DNA of 64,000 bases, taken from assembly GCA_002293185.1 (NCBI GenBank), contig DBCS01000006.1, forward strand, positions 21,116 through 85,115. The letters run 5' to 3'. The translations under genes were made by a program, and so were the position numbers. Position 1 is the first letter of the stretch, and each line of letters starts with the position of its first letter. Shown piece after piece: positions 53,005 through 61,835 of this stretch. The notes beneath the pieces are model-generated. The model was not told where the DNA came from, ran no database searches, and was given only the letters and a program-made list of their open reading frames with translations. This DNA is from Flavobacteriales bacterium UBA952 (GTDB lineage Bacteria; Bacteroidota; Bacteroidia; Flavobacteriales_D; Crocinitomicaceae).

Positions 53005-53874
53005 CTAGCCATTAAGTGCTTCTGCACCACCAACAATCTCGAGGATTTCGTTGGTAATAGCAGCTTGACGCGCTTTATTGTAGCTCAATTTGAGGTTTTT
53101 CTGAAGTTCTTTAGCGTTGTCTGTGGCTTTGTGCATGGCGGTCATGCGCGCGCCGTGTTCAGCTGCAAATGAATCTCTAATTGCTTTGTAAAGCTGTAGC
53201 TTCATTGATTTTGGCAATAAATCTTCGACGATGTCCATTTTTGAAGGTTCAAAGATGTAGTCGCCAGCTTCTGAATCGCTTAGGGTAGGAACAATTGGTA
53301 AAAATTGTTCGGTTTCGATGTTTTGCGTAGCCGCATTGATGAAACGATTATATACCAAAACAACTTTATCGAAAGACTTATTGAGGAATTGCGCCATGAT
53401 TTCATCGGCTATTTCTGCAACAACACCAAAACGTAAGTCGGCATAGACATCTTCCATGCTTTCTAATTTTTCATTGGTATAGAAGTTTGGCGTGCGCTTG
53501 TAAAAATCCTTGATTTTCTTACCTACACAAAGAACTGATACCTCTTTACCTGCGTAATCGTCAGAGATGAGTACACCAACCCTCTTGATGATATTGTTGT
53601 TAAAACCACCACACAAACCTCTGTTAGAAGTAATACCAATAATCAGAATTTTAGTCTCTTCTCGTTGTTCGGCATATGCATTTTCAGAAAGATCGAGGCT
53701 AGCACTTAAGTTTTCGAGGATTTCGCGCAATTTGCCCGCATATGGACGCATTTGCGTTACGGCATCTTGAGCGCGTTTCAATTTGGCAGCAGATACCATC
53801 TTCATGGCAGAAGTAATCTGCATGGTGGAGCCTACTGAACTGATGCGGTTACGTATTTCTTTTAGATTCGCCAT
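53005..53874 (-). CDS. atpG: ATP synthase F1 gamma subunit
   Basis: The 289-aa central shaft protein begins with the conserved ANLKEIRNRISSVGSTMQIT and ends with the helical segment ARQAAITNEILEIVGGAEAL. TSNRGLCGGFNNN near residue 80 is the family landmark. It is the last gene of the operon, 24 bp after atpA. Confidence 0.96.
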   Translation of the reverse strand: MANLKEIRNRISSVGSTMQITSAMKMVSAAKLKRAQDAVTQMRPYAGKLREILENLSASLDLSENAYAEQREETKILIIGITSNRGLCGGFNNNIIKRVGVLISDDYAGKEVSVLCVGKKIKDFYKRTPNFYTNEKLESMEDVYADLRFGVVAEIADEIMAQFLNKSFDKVVLVYNRFINAATQNIETEQFLPIVPTLSDSEAGDYIFEPSKMDIVEDLLPKSMKLQLYKAIRDSFAAEHGARMTAMHKATDNAKELQKNLKLSYNKARQAAITNEILEIVGGAEALNG

Positions 53875-53897
53875 TATAATCCTAAATTAGGCTTTAA

Positions 53898-55475
53898 TTA
53901 TGCAAATTTAGCAGCTACTTCTTTGGCTGTTTTAGTCAAAACAGCCTCAATTTCGTCTGTATATTTTCCTGCTTTGAGCGCAACAAGCGTATCTGCATGG
54001 TTTGCTTCTAGAACAGTTAAATAATCTTTTTCGAATTCCTTGATTTTTGCAATTGGCACTGGCTGCATAAGGCCTTTTACACCTGCGTAAATAATGGCAA
54101 TTTGCTTCTCTACCGGATAAGGGTCACCCTCGCGTTGTTTCAAGATTTCCACGTTGCGAGCGCCTTTGTCTAGTACTGCTTTTGTTGCTGCATCTAAGTC
54201 AGAACCAAATTTGGAAAAGGCTTCGAGCTCGCGATACTGAGCTTGATCTAACTTTAAAGTACCAGCAACTTTCTTCATGGATTTAATTTGAGCTGATCCA
54301 CCAACGCGCGATACAGAAATACCTACGTTGATCGCAGGGCGTATACCAGCATTGAATAAATCAGACTCCAAAAAGATCTGACCATCGGTAATGGAAATTA
54401 CGTTGGTTGGAATGTAGGCAGAGACGTCTCCGGCTTGCGTTTCAATAATAGGAAGCGCTGTGAGTGAACCACCACCGCGAACTTTGTCTTTCAAAGATGC
54501 AGGAAGGTCGTTCATTTGCTTGGCGATGTTGTCATCGGCGATCACTTTAGCTGCACGCTCGAGCAAACGAGAGTGAAGGTAGAATACATCACCTGGGTAT
54601 GCCTCGCGTCCTGGTGGGCGACGCAAAAGAAGTGATACCTCGCGGTAAGCTACTGCTTGCTTAGAAAGGTCATCATAAACAATAAGTGCTGGCTTTCCTA
54701 AATCGCGGAAGTACTCTCCAACAGCAGCACCGGTCATTGGAGCGTAAAACTGCATTGGAGCTGGGTCAGAAGCGTTAGCAGCTACAACAGTTGTATATGC
54801 CATTGCACCTGCGTCTTCTAATTTCTTAACTATACCTGCAACGGTAGAACCTTTTTGACCAATAGCAACATAAATACAATATACAGGCTCGCCACGATCA
54901 TAAAATTCGCGTTGATTAATTATCGCATCGATAGCAACCGTTGTTTTACCGGTTTGGCGGTCACCAATAATGAGCTCGCGCTGACCACGACCGATAGGAA
55001 TCATGGCGTCAACTGCTTTGATACCCGTTTGAAGAGGTTCATTTACAGGCTGACGAAAGATAACTCCTGGCGCTTTACGCTCGATTGGCATTTCGAAAAG
55101 TTCGCCTTGGATTGGACCTTTACCGTCGATGGGCTGTCCGAGTGTGTCTACAACGCGACCCACCATACCGTCACCCACTTGAACGGAGGCAATTTTACCT
55201 AAACGACGCACGGTATCACCTTCCCTAACACTTGAAGAACGACCGAGTAATACGGCTCCGACGTTGTCCTCTTCAAGGTTAAGTGCAATACCTTGCATTC
55301 CACCATCAAATTCGATGAGTTCGCCGTATTGAACGCCGTTCATGCCGTAAATGCGTGCAATACCATCTCCTACCTGAAGTACCGTTCCTACTTCTTGCAA
55401 TTCAGCTTCTGAGCGGAAACCTGAGAGTTGTTCTCTCAATATTGCGGAAACTTCTGCTGGTTTAATATCTGCCAT
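53898..55475 (-). CDS. atpA: ATP synthase F1 alpha subunit
   Basis: The 525-aa alpha subunit has a Walker A loop GDRQTGKT at 171-178, YDDLSKQAVAYREVSLLLRRPPGREA and an intact Arg finger region in GVSVSRVGGSAQ. It pairs with beta subunits, which are not encoded in this cluster. It follows atpH by 29 bp. Confidence 0.97.
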   Translation of the reverse strand: MADIKPAEVSAILREQLSGFRSEAELQEVGTVLQVGDGIARIYGMNGVQYGELIEFDGGMQGIALNLEEDNVGAVLLGRSSSVREGDTVRRLGKIASVQVGDGMVGRVVDTLGQPIDGKGPIQGELFEMPIERKAPGVIFRQPVNEPLQTGIKAVDAMIPIGRGQRELIIGDRQTGKTTVAIDAIINQREFYDRGEPVYCIYVAIGQKGSTVAGIVKKLEDAGAMAYTTVVAANASDPAPMQFYAPMTGAAVGEYFRDLGKPALIVYDDLSKQAVAYREVSLLLRRPPGREAYPGDVFYLHSRLLERAAKVIADDNIAKQMNDLPASLKDKVRGGGSLTALPIIETQAGDVSAYIPTNVISITDGQIFLESDLFNAGIRPAINVGISVSRVGGSAQIKSMKKVAGTLKLDQAQYRELEAFSKFGSDLDAATKAVLDKGARNVEILKQREGDPYPVEKQIAIIYAGVKGLMQPVPIAKIKEFEKDYLTVLEANHADTLVALKAGKYTDEIEAVLTKTAKEVAAKFA

Positions 55476-55503
55476 GTATACTTATTTTTTTGTCTATTGA
55501 CGA

Positions 55504-56034
55504 TTATATGAATTGTTGTTTGAGTCGCTGAAGTTGACTTGCAACCGACGCGTCTATTTGGTGATCGCCCATGCGAACAATAAAACCACCGATAAGAGTG
55601 GCATCAATTTCTTCTGTGATTTCGGGTGTGCCTTTAATAGAACCTGAAATTTTGGAAAGAATGGATTGTTTTGTGCTTTCTTCTAATTGCTGAGCACTAA
55701 TGATGGTGATGGGTACAATACCGCGATGTGCCTTCAGTTGAGCAATGAATTGTTTGGCAATGTCGATCATGACGGACTCTCGGCCATTGTTGGTGACCAA
55801 CGCCAAAAAATCTGAAGTAGTTTTATTGAACTCAGGAAAGATTTGCTTAATGACAGCAATCTTTTTATCGATGTTGATGAGTGGGGAATTCAAGAAAACT
55901 TGAAAGTCGTGTGTTTCGTGCGCAACCTTCAAAAGCTGAAGGATATCTGCTTCAATGAGCTCTAGTTTATTGTGCTCAAGGGCCAACTCCAAAAGAGCTT
56001 TTGCATAACGAACAGCAGATTTATTGGACTTCAT
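55504..56034 (-). CDS. atpH: ATP synthase F1 delta subunit
   Basis: The 176-aa delta subunit forms the peripheral stalk cap on F1. It shows the family start SAVRYAKALLELALEH, FLALVTNNGRES in the middle and the C-terminal motif EEIDATLIGGFIVRMGDHQIDASV. It starts 3 bp after the atpF stop. Confidence 0.94.
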   Translation of the reverse strand: MKSNKSAVRYAKALLELALEHNKLELIEADILQLLKVAHETHDFQVFLNSPLINIDKKIAVIKQIFPEFNKTTSDFLALVTNNGRESVMIDIAKQFIAQLKAHRGIVPITIISAQQLEESTKQSILSKISGSIKGTPEITEEIDATLIGGFIVRMGDHQIDASVASQLQRLKQQFI

Positions 56035-56037
56035 GTA

Positions 56038-56532
56038 TTAGTTCATTTTGATTTCGCCAGCAAGTTGAGTCGCAAGCGATTTTTGTTTATCGTCGGAACT
56101 TAATTCATGACGCACTACTTTTTCTGCAATTTCTAGCGATAGGTTGGCAACATGACTTTTAATTTCAGCCATTGCTGCAGCTTTCTCACTGTTGATGTTT
56201 TGACGCGCAGATTCGACAATTTTAGCCGCTTCATCTTTCGCTTTTCCTTTGGCATCTTCAATCATGCCATTTGCAGCTTCCTTTGCCTCCTTTAAAATCT
56301 GATCGCGCTCTGCACGGGCAGCTTTTAAAATCTGATCGTTCTCCGCCTTGAGCGCTTGCATTTCCGCCTTTGTTTTTTCAGCGAGTTCGAGGGCATCGGT
56401 GATGTTTTGCTCGCGGGTATTGACCGCATTTAAAATTGGTTTCCAAGCAAATTTTGTCAAAACAAATAACAATAGACAGAATACCAAACCTGTCCAAAAT
56501 AATAATCCTAAATCTGGAGTAACTAAATCCAT
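56038..56532 (-). CDS. atpF: ATP synthase F0 b subunit
   Basis: The 164-aa stalk protein has one N-terminal membrane helix (LGLLFWTGLVFCLLLFVLTK) and a long charged coiled coil (AELAEKTKAEMQALKAEN-type heptads, RDQILKEAKEAANGMI) that runs to the C-terminus. It connects the a subunit to delta. Gap to atpE is 72 bp, the largest in the operon. Confidence 0.94.
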   Translation of the reverse strand: MDLVTPDLGLLFWTGLVFCLLLFVLTKFAWKPILNAVNTREQNITDALELAEKTKAEMQALKAENDQILKAARAERDQILKEAKEAANGMIEDAKGKAKDEAAKIVESARQNINSEKAAAMAEIKSHVANLSLEIAEKVVRHELSSDDKQKSLATQLAGEIKMN

Positions 56533-56604
56533 GTTTAACGGCTTTTAAAATACTTTAACACAAAAGTTTTCTACCCAAACCAACCGTTTGGGTAGAAAAC
56601 ATGT

Positions 56605-56820
56605 TTACTTTGCAGCTCCTAACAAACCGATTACTACACCAAATAAGGCAACACCTTCAATAAGTGCTGCGGCGATAATCATTGTTGTTGTGATTTTTCC
56701 TGATGCTTCAGGATTTCTTGCAATCCCTTCTACAGCTTTTCCACCGATTTGGCCAATGCCAATGCCGGCTCCTAAAACTGCGAGACCTGCTCCGATTGCT
56801 GCGATACTACCGTAAATCAT
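56605..56820 (-). CDS. atpE: ATP synthase F0 c subunit
   Basis: This 71-aa hairpin of two membrane helices forms the rotor ring. The polar loop is RNPEAS (35-40) and the ion-binding carboxylate is Glu55 in ALIEGVALF. The glycine-rich first helix (GAGLAVLGAGIGIGQIGG) is typical for a proton-binding ring. It lies between atpB (27 bp) and atpF. Confidence 0.96.
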   Translation of the reverse strand: MIYGSIAAIGAGLAVLGAGIGIGQIGGKAVEGIARNPEASGKITTTMIIAAALIEGVALFGVVIGLLGAAK

Positions 56821-56847
56821 ACTATGTATATTTAAAAGTTACAACTA

Positions 56848-57978
56848 CTAATGGTGCGATTCTTCAACTGCTGCACCGATAAACAAGGCAGAAAGCAAGG
56901 CAAATAAATAAGCCTGCAAAACTGCTACTAACATTTCCAAACAGGAAATAAAGAGCGCCATGGGCACGGATAATGCGCCCCACGCTATATTTTTGTTGAT
57001 GAAAATGATTGAAATTAAAGCTAGTATAATAATGTGTCCTGCAGATATGTTTGCAAAGAGACGAATCATTAATGCAAATGGTTTTGTGAATATACCTACT
57101 ATTTCTATTGGAATCATGATAGGCATCAAGGCTATGGGAACGCCTGGGGTAGCAAAGATATGTTTCCAGTAATTCTTATTGGAGGATAAAAGCGTTATGA
57201 TCAAAGTACACAAAGCCAAAAAGAAAGTAATGGTTATGTTTCCAGTCAAATTTGCTCCTCCGGGAAAAATAGGAATCAGACCCAATAAATTATTGATCCA
57301 AATAAAGAAAAAAATAGTGAGGAGATATGGCACATATTTATGATGCTTACCGTGTCCTATATTTTCCTTGGCAATGTCGTCGCGAATCACCATAACCAAA
57401 GGTTCAATGAATTTAGCCAATCCTGTAGGTGCAACGGGCCCGTTCTTACGGTAACCCCGTGCAACACCCAACATAATCATTATGATTAACAAGCCTCCTG
57501 CAAAAAGCGAGGCTACATTTTTTGTAATGGATAAGTCAAGTGGGGATTTATTGTGAGGGTGCTCGCCCTGGAATTTCATGACATAAACAGGGAAACCATT
57601 TGAGGTGCCGATTTTGTCTAGTTTGTAAATTTCTTCATGGTACAGGCCGTAACCTTTAGCTGGTCCAACACCTTCCATGTAAGTGTAGGTAATATTGTCT
57701 TTACCTGGAACTTCTATTTCTTTTCCATGGTAGAAGTGTTTTGAACTAAAAACTTTGAAACCGTTGTCGTGGAGAATGATAGGGAGATAAATACTGGTCC
57801 CTCCGTGTTCTGGGCCGGCAATGTGCCACTCGTGAGCATCTTTGATGTGATGCATGATCATTTCACCGACATTAAATTCTTCTTTTTCAGCAGCGAAAAC
57901 ATTCACATTTGAAACCAATAAAAACAGAGCGAATATGACGAAGTGAAGAGATGTGGTAAGATGAACAAATTGCTTCAT
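56848..57978 (-). CDS. atpB: ATP synthase F0 a subunit
   Basis: I start it at the ATG at 57978, which lies just downstream of the operon promoter (58018-58047); a longer start at 58020 would begin at the -7 box itself. The 376-aa protein has a signal-peptide-like N-terminus and a ~130-residue extracytoplasmic extension (FNVGEMIMHHIKDAHEWHI), as is usual in Bacteroidota. The F0-a core follows: YVPYLLTIFFFIWINNLLGLIP and MIRLFANISAGHI, with the essential Arg in that last motif. Confidence 0.93.
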   Translation of the reverse strand: MKQFVHLTTSLHFVIFALFLLVSNVNVFAAEKEEFNVGEMIMHHIKDAHEWHIAGPEHGGTSIYLPIILHDNGFKVFSSKHFYHGKEIEVPGKDNITYTYMEGVGPAKGYGLYHEEIYKLDKIGTSNGFPVYVMKFQGEHPHNKSPLDLSITKNVASLFAGGLLIIMIMLGVARGYRKNGPVAPTGLAKFIEPLVMVIRDDIAKENIGHGKHHKYVPYLLTIFFFIWINNLLGLIPIFPGGANLTGNITITFFLALCTLIITLLSSNKNYWKHIFATPGVPIALMPIMIPIEIVGIFTKPFALMIRLFANISAGHIIILALISIIFINKNIAWGALSVPMALFISCLEMLVAVLQAYLFALLSALFIGAAVEESHH

Positions 57979-58017
57979 TTTGTGGTAATTTTTGTACCTA
58001 TTTGCTGAAAATTTGTG

Positions 58018-58047
58018 CAAATATAACTAATCTTTCTAAAGAAACAA
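58018..58047 (-). promoter_or_regulatory. Promoter of the atp operon
   Basis: Read on the minus strand, TTG (58047-58045) and TATATTTG (58025-58018) are separated by 19 bp, an exact match to the TTG-N19-TAnnTTTG promoter described for flavobacteria. Transcription would begin near 58011, leaving a leader of about 33 nt before the atpB ATG at 57978. Confidence 0.65.
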
Positions 58048-58064
58048 TTTAATTTTTGAACAAT

Positions 58065-58616
58065 TCAGCCCTGAGTTTTGCGCAATTTTTTATATAATTT
58101 AATCCCTAACATCAATAGAATGCCCACAGCAAAAAAACCAACAGTTCCGGATATCCAACCGAGCTGACCCTTTAAAACGACGATAAAGACAATACTTACT
58201 AAAAACAAGGTGGCTACTTCATTCCAAAGGCGCAGTTGGCCTGAACTCCAGCTCAAGGTTCCTCTTTCACAATTACGAAGTAATTTTTGTGAATAAAAAT
58301 GGTAAACTAATAAGAGTAGAACAAAACTCAATTTAAGATGCATCCAAGGTGCCTTCAAGAGATAACTCGGGTTTAAAGCGATCATCCAGACGCCAAAAAA
58401 CACTGTTAAGGCCATTGCAGGAGTCGTAATGATCCACCAAAGGCGTTGCATCATGATGACAAACTGTTGCTGCAAAATTTCTTTTTCGGGGGAGGTTTTA
58501 TCTGTCGCTTCTCTGAAGTAAATAAATAGCCGAACCATATAAAAAAGGCCTGCAAACCAACTCACCACAAAGATAAGGTGCAGTGCTTTAATGAAGTCAT
58601 AGTTTGCATTCAACAT
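58065..58616 (-). CDS. hemJ: HemJ-type protoporphyrinogen IX oxidase (UPF0093/CopD-like)
   Basis: The 183-aa membrane protein has four to five helices and the HemJ signature DFIKALHLIFVVSWFAGLFYMVRLFIY, with the essential-looking His13, plus WMHLKLSFVLLLLVYH, a second His/Lys pair. HemJ oxidises protoporphyrinogen IX late in haem synthesis. hemA, hemC and hemD lie 2-5 kb away on the plus strand but in another operon. The related CopD family is the alternative. Confidence 0.82.
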   Translation of the reverse strand: MLNANYDFIKALHLIFVVSWFAGLFYMVRLFIYFREATDKTSPEKEILQQQFVIMMQRLWWIITTPAMALTVFFGVWMIALNPSYLLKAPWMHLKLSFVLLLLVYHFYSQKLLRNCERGTLSWSSGQLRLWNEVATLFLVSIVFIVVLKGQLGWISGTVGFFAVGILLMLGIKLYKKLRKTQG

Positions 58617-58673
58617 TGTACAAATTTAAACGAAAGCATTTGAATCATGTTATATTTGTACAAAAAGCTTTTT

Positions 58674-59486
58674 ATGCTGTCTAGGGTACTTTTTTTGTTG
58701 ATGATCGCCAATTTAACGGCTGGTTTTACGCAAGTACAATTGCTTTCTCTCGAAGGTACCTACCAAGAAAAGAACTTGATTGTCAATAACCCGCCAATGC
58801 CGGATGGTTTCGGCTTTTGTGTCAGTAAAGTACTAGTCAATGGTGAAATTCTCCCCGCTGTTATTCAAACTTCTCATTTTGAAATTGATTTTCAATTGTT
58901 TCACCTCAAAAAAGGAGACGACATCTTTGTGGTACTTGAGCATGCGCTTGGTTGTGAACCTCGATTTCTAAACCCAAGTATTTTACTGCCAAAAAGCACC
59001 TTTGAGTGCGCACAAATTAGCGCCCAAAAAGATGGAAAACTCAGTTGGACTTGCACAAAAGAACAAGCAGTTCTCGACTACAGTATAGAACAATACAAAT
59101 GGGGGCGTTGGGTAGAAGTTGGCCAAGTAAAAGGAAAAGGAAGCCCTGGAAGCACTACGTATCAATTTCAACTCACCCCACATTCTGGCAAAAACATAGT
59201 GAGGGTAAGCCAAACAGATAGTGAGGGTAAGCCTCGGGTTTCCAAAAGCGCCAGTTTTACGTCTGCAGTGGAACCCGTTAGTTTTAGCCCCACAAAAGTA
59301 CATTCAACGCTTGCTTTTAGCGCTAAAAGCAAGGCTGTCCAGACAAAATATGAAATCTATGATGCCTACGGAAATTTGCTGAAAACAGGGTTTGGCTCCA
59401 CCGTAGATTGTCAAAATATAGTAAGTGGCGTTTACTTTATTAACTACGATAATAAATCAGAAAAATTCATCAAAATTGACCACTAA
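58674..59486 (+). CDS. Hypothetical exported protein with a short T9SS-like tail
   Basis: The ATG at 58674 starts a signal peptide (MLSRVLFLLMIANLTAGFTQ); an ATG 27 bp upstream (58647) would add nine residues. The ~270-aa protein is beta-rich (VQLLSLEGTYQEKNLIVNN and GFGFCVSKVLVNGEI early on) and ends with a sorting-like strand pattern (KYEIYDAYGNLLKTG ... GVYFINYDN) similar to T9SS type A tails. I recognise no enzyme family. A 24-bp perfect palindrome (59310-59333) lies within the coding sequence. The epimerase ATG follows immediately after the stop. Confidence 0.65.
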   Translation: MLSRVLFLLMIANLTAGFTQVQLLSLEGTYQEKNLIVNNPPMPDGFGFCVSKVLVNGEILPAVIQTSHFEIDFQLFHLKKGDDIFVVLEHALGCEPRFLNPSILLPKSTFECAQISAQKDGKLSWTCTKEQAVLDYSIEQYKWGRWVEVGQVKGKGSPGSTTYQFQLTPHSGKNIVRVSQTDSEGKPRVSKSASFTSAVEPVSFSPTKVHSTLAFSAKSKAVQTKYEIYDAYGNLLKTGFGSTVDCQNIVSGVYFINYDNKSEKFIKIDH

Positions 59487-59891
59487 ATGAAACGCATAGA
59501 ACACCTTGGTATCGCCGTTGAAAGTTTAGAATTAGCCATTCCCCTTTACGAAGCTTTGCTTAATGTGACTTGCTACAAACAAGAATCAGTAGTGTCTGAA
59601 GGCGTTAAAACCGCTTTTTTTAAAGTTGGCGAATCAAAAATTGAATTATTAGAGGCTAGTATACCCGACTCTCCTATTGCAAAGTTTATCGCCAAAAATG
59701 GGCCAGGTTTTCATCATGTAGCTTTCGAAGTAGATGATATTGAAGCTGAGCTTGAACGTTTACAAAAAGCAGGTTTTCAGCTTATTCATGAGCGCTTTAA
59801 AGACGGAGCCGACAACAAAAAAATTGCCTTTTTACACCCAAAAGCAACCAAAGGGTTGCTCGTAGAACTTTGTCAGGAAAAAAGTGCGTAA
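59487..59891 (+). CDS. mce: Methylmalonyl-CoA epimerase
   Basis: This small glyoxalase-fold enzyme interconverts (R)- and (S)-methylmalonyl-CoA in propionate metabolism. The 134 aa show HLGIAV with His6, GFHHVAFEVDD with the metal-binding His near 76-77 and LVEL with Glu127. It begins directly after the preceding stop and overlaps the convergent HAD gene by 19 bp. Methylmalonyl-CoA mutase genes are not in the window. Confidence 0.92.
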   Translation: MKRIEHLGIAVESLELAIPLYEALLNVTCYKQESVVSEGVKTAFFKVGESKIELLEASIPDSPIAKFIAKNGPGFHHVAFEVDDIEAELERLQKAGFQLIHERFKDGADNKKIAFLHPKATKGLLVELCQEKSA

Positions 59892-60487
59892 AATTCAGCA
59901 GGACGTTGATAATAATGCACCTGTAAGCCCGCTAAAGCTGCGCCGTCAATATGTTGTGGGCTGTCGTCTATAAATAGCACCTTAGCCGGATCAAAACCCA
60001 TTTGTTGGCAGACCCATAAAAAAGTCTCAGGGTGCGGTTTTCTTTTTCCTATGACATGTGAAAGATAAATGTCTTCGAAAAAATCTGTCATCGGTTGAGT
60101 AGAAACACTGCTCCACGCCCTTTGCACCCCCGACCAATGCAACGCATTGGTATTGCTAAGCATAAATAAGGGTGTGGTTGCTGATAACGCTTTTAATAGC
60201 GAGATTTTCTCGAGTGGAAAAGTACCTAACATCGCAGACCAAGCAGCTACAATCTGATTAGCAGTTGTTCCTGGCTGTGTGTGAGGCAATAATAAATTGA
60301 TAAAGTATTGTGCCGATATTTCACCACATTCAAAACGGTCAAAAAGCGCATTTTGAGCGAATTGCGTATACCGTTCTTGGAAGTCTAAAACACCCAATTT
60401 TTTAAATTCAATTTCAGTAGCCTTATAGTCGATATCGATGAGTACACCCCCGAGGTCAAATAAAATTGCGTCATAGGTTTTTAGCAT
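59873..60487 (-). CDS. HAD-superfamily hydrolase (YihX-like)
   Basis: The 204-aa HAD subfamily IA phosphatase has the nucleophile Asp11 in LFDLGGVLIDID; a Gly replaces the usual second Asp, as in YihX-like members. LFMLSNTNALHW (motif II), GKRKPHPETF (motif III Lys) and VLFIDDSPQHIDGA (motif IV) follow. It would act on a small sugar phosphate. The next gene, hemA, is divergent, with 94 bp between. Confidence 0.9.
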   Translation of the reverse strand: MLKTYDAILFDLGGVLIDIDYKATEIEFKKLGVLDFQERYTQFAQNALFDRFECGEISAQYFINLLLPHTQPGTTANQIVAAWSAMLGTFPLEKISLLKALSATTPLFMLSNTNALHWSGVQRAWSSVSTQPMTDFFEDIYLSHVIGKRKPHPETFLWVCQQMGFDPAKVLFIDDSPQHIDGAALAGLQVHYYQRPAEFYALFS

Positions 60488-60602
60488 CTTTCAAAGGTAG
60501 CGCAATTCAACTATTTGAACCCATTCTAAATTAGCAATAATGACATTTCAATGACAATTCCGGGGAGTTTAGCACTTAATTTTGCAGCATAGATCGAGCG
60601 CC

Positions 60603-61835
60603 TTGTTGCAACAACTACATATTATCGCTTTTACACACCGACAACTAGATGTCAGTAAAATTGGTTTGTTGCACATCGATAAAGAAGCGCAAATCGAGGT
60701 CCTATCTCAACTCCAAACGCTTTTAGATCTCAAAGAACTCATGTTCTTGACAACCTGCAACCGTGTCGAAATAACTTTCGTAAATGCGCAAGAACTCGAT
60801 ACACCATTTCTAACCCGATTATTACAAGCACTTTACCCCAAACTCGTCCCCATTCAACTAGAAGAATTTGTACGCAAAGCAGAAATTTACTCCGGAAGTT
60901 CGGCCGTACAACATGCCTTATCTGTGGCATCATCTATTGACTCCATGATTATTGGTGAGCGCGAAATCATTACCCAAGTGCGTTTGGCCTACGAATATTG
61001 CCACGAGCACAACCTCACCGGAGATCTGCTGCGTTTACTCATGAAAAAAGTAATCGAAACAGCCAAACAAGTTTATACAGAAACCAGCATATCAACCAAG
61101 CCTGTTTCCGTTGTTTCTTTAGCTTATCAATACCTCAAACAACTCAATATACCTCTAGAAGCACGTATCCTGATTGTAGGGGCAGGAGTCACCAACACCA
61201 CAATGGCGCGCTTCCTTAAAAAGCACGGTTTCAAAAATTTTCAGGTTTTCAATAGATCCCTTGCCAATAGTCAAAAGTTAGCACAAGAAATCCATGGCAA
61301 TGCCTATACCCTAAAAGAACTTGCTTCATACAAAGAGGGGTTTGACGTCCTTATAACCTGCACCGCTGCCGACGGCATTATTATCACACCCGAACTCTAC
61401 AGCAATTTACTCAACGGAGACGTCCAAGAAAAAATCGTCATAGACCTTGCCATTCCTCAAGATCTAGACCAGACTATTATCGATACCCATTCAGTTAAAT
61501 ACCTTTCTATCGAATATCTTCAGCGCATTTCTAACGAAAACGTAAAAGAGCGTTCCAAAGAACTCCAACAAGTAGAAGAAATTATTGCCAATGCACGCTA
61601 TGAATTTCAGCACCTTCTTCGCGAGCGAAAGGTAGAAATTGCCATGCGCGAAGTACCTGCGCAAGTCAAAGAACTTCGTGCCACCGCCTACACTGAAATC
61701 TTTAAAGAAGACTTAGAAAATTTAGACCCGCAGGCAAAAGAAGTCCTGGACAAAGTCGTGAGTTACCTCGAAAAAAAGTACATCAGTGGCCCCATGAAGC
61801 TGGCCAAAGAAATCATCCTCAATCATGCCGACTAA
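60603..61835 (+). CDS. hemA: Glutamyl-tRNA reductase
   Basis: HemA reduces Glu-tRNA to glutamate-1-semialdehyde, the entry step of tetrapyrrole synthesis. LHIIAFTHRQLDVSKIGLLH opens the protein, then the catalytic Cys in FLTTCNRVEIT, SSIDSMIIGEREI, the NADPH loop ILIVGAGVTNTT and a C-terminal dimerisation helix. There is no ATG start: TTG codons at 60582, 60603 and 60606 are possible. A -7-like box TAATTTTG (60577-60584) overlaps the first TTG, so I prefer 60603. The overlap with hemC is 11 bp. Confidence 0.9.
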   Translation: MLQQLHIIAFTHRQLDVSKIGLLHIDKEAQIEVLSQLQTLLDLKELMFLTTCNRVEITFVNAQELDTPFLTRLLQALYPKLVPIQLEEFVRKAEIYSGSSAVQHALSVASSIDSMIIGEREIITQVRLAYEYCHEHNLTGDLLRLLMKKVIETAKQVYTETSISTKPVSVVSLAYQYLKQLNIPLEARILIVGAGVTNTTMARFLKKHGFKNFQVFNRSLANSQKLAQEIHGNAYTLKELASYKEGFDVLITCTAADGIIITPELYSNLLNGDVQEKIVIDLAIPQDLDQTIIDTHSVKYLSIEYLQRISNENVKERSKELQQVEEIIANARYEFQHLLRERKVEIAMREVPAQVKELRATAYTEIFKEDLENLDPQAKEVLDKVVSYLEKKYISGPMKLAKEIILNHAD

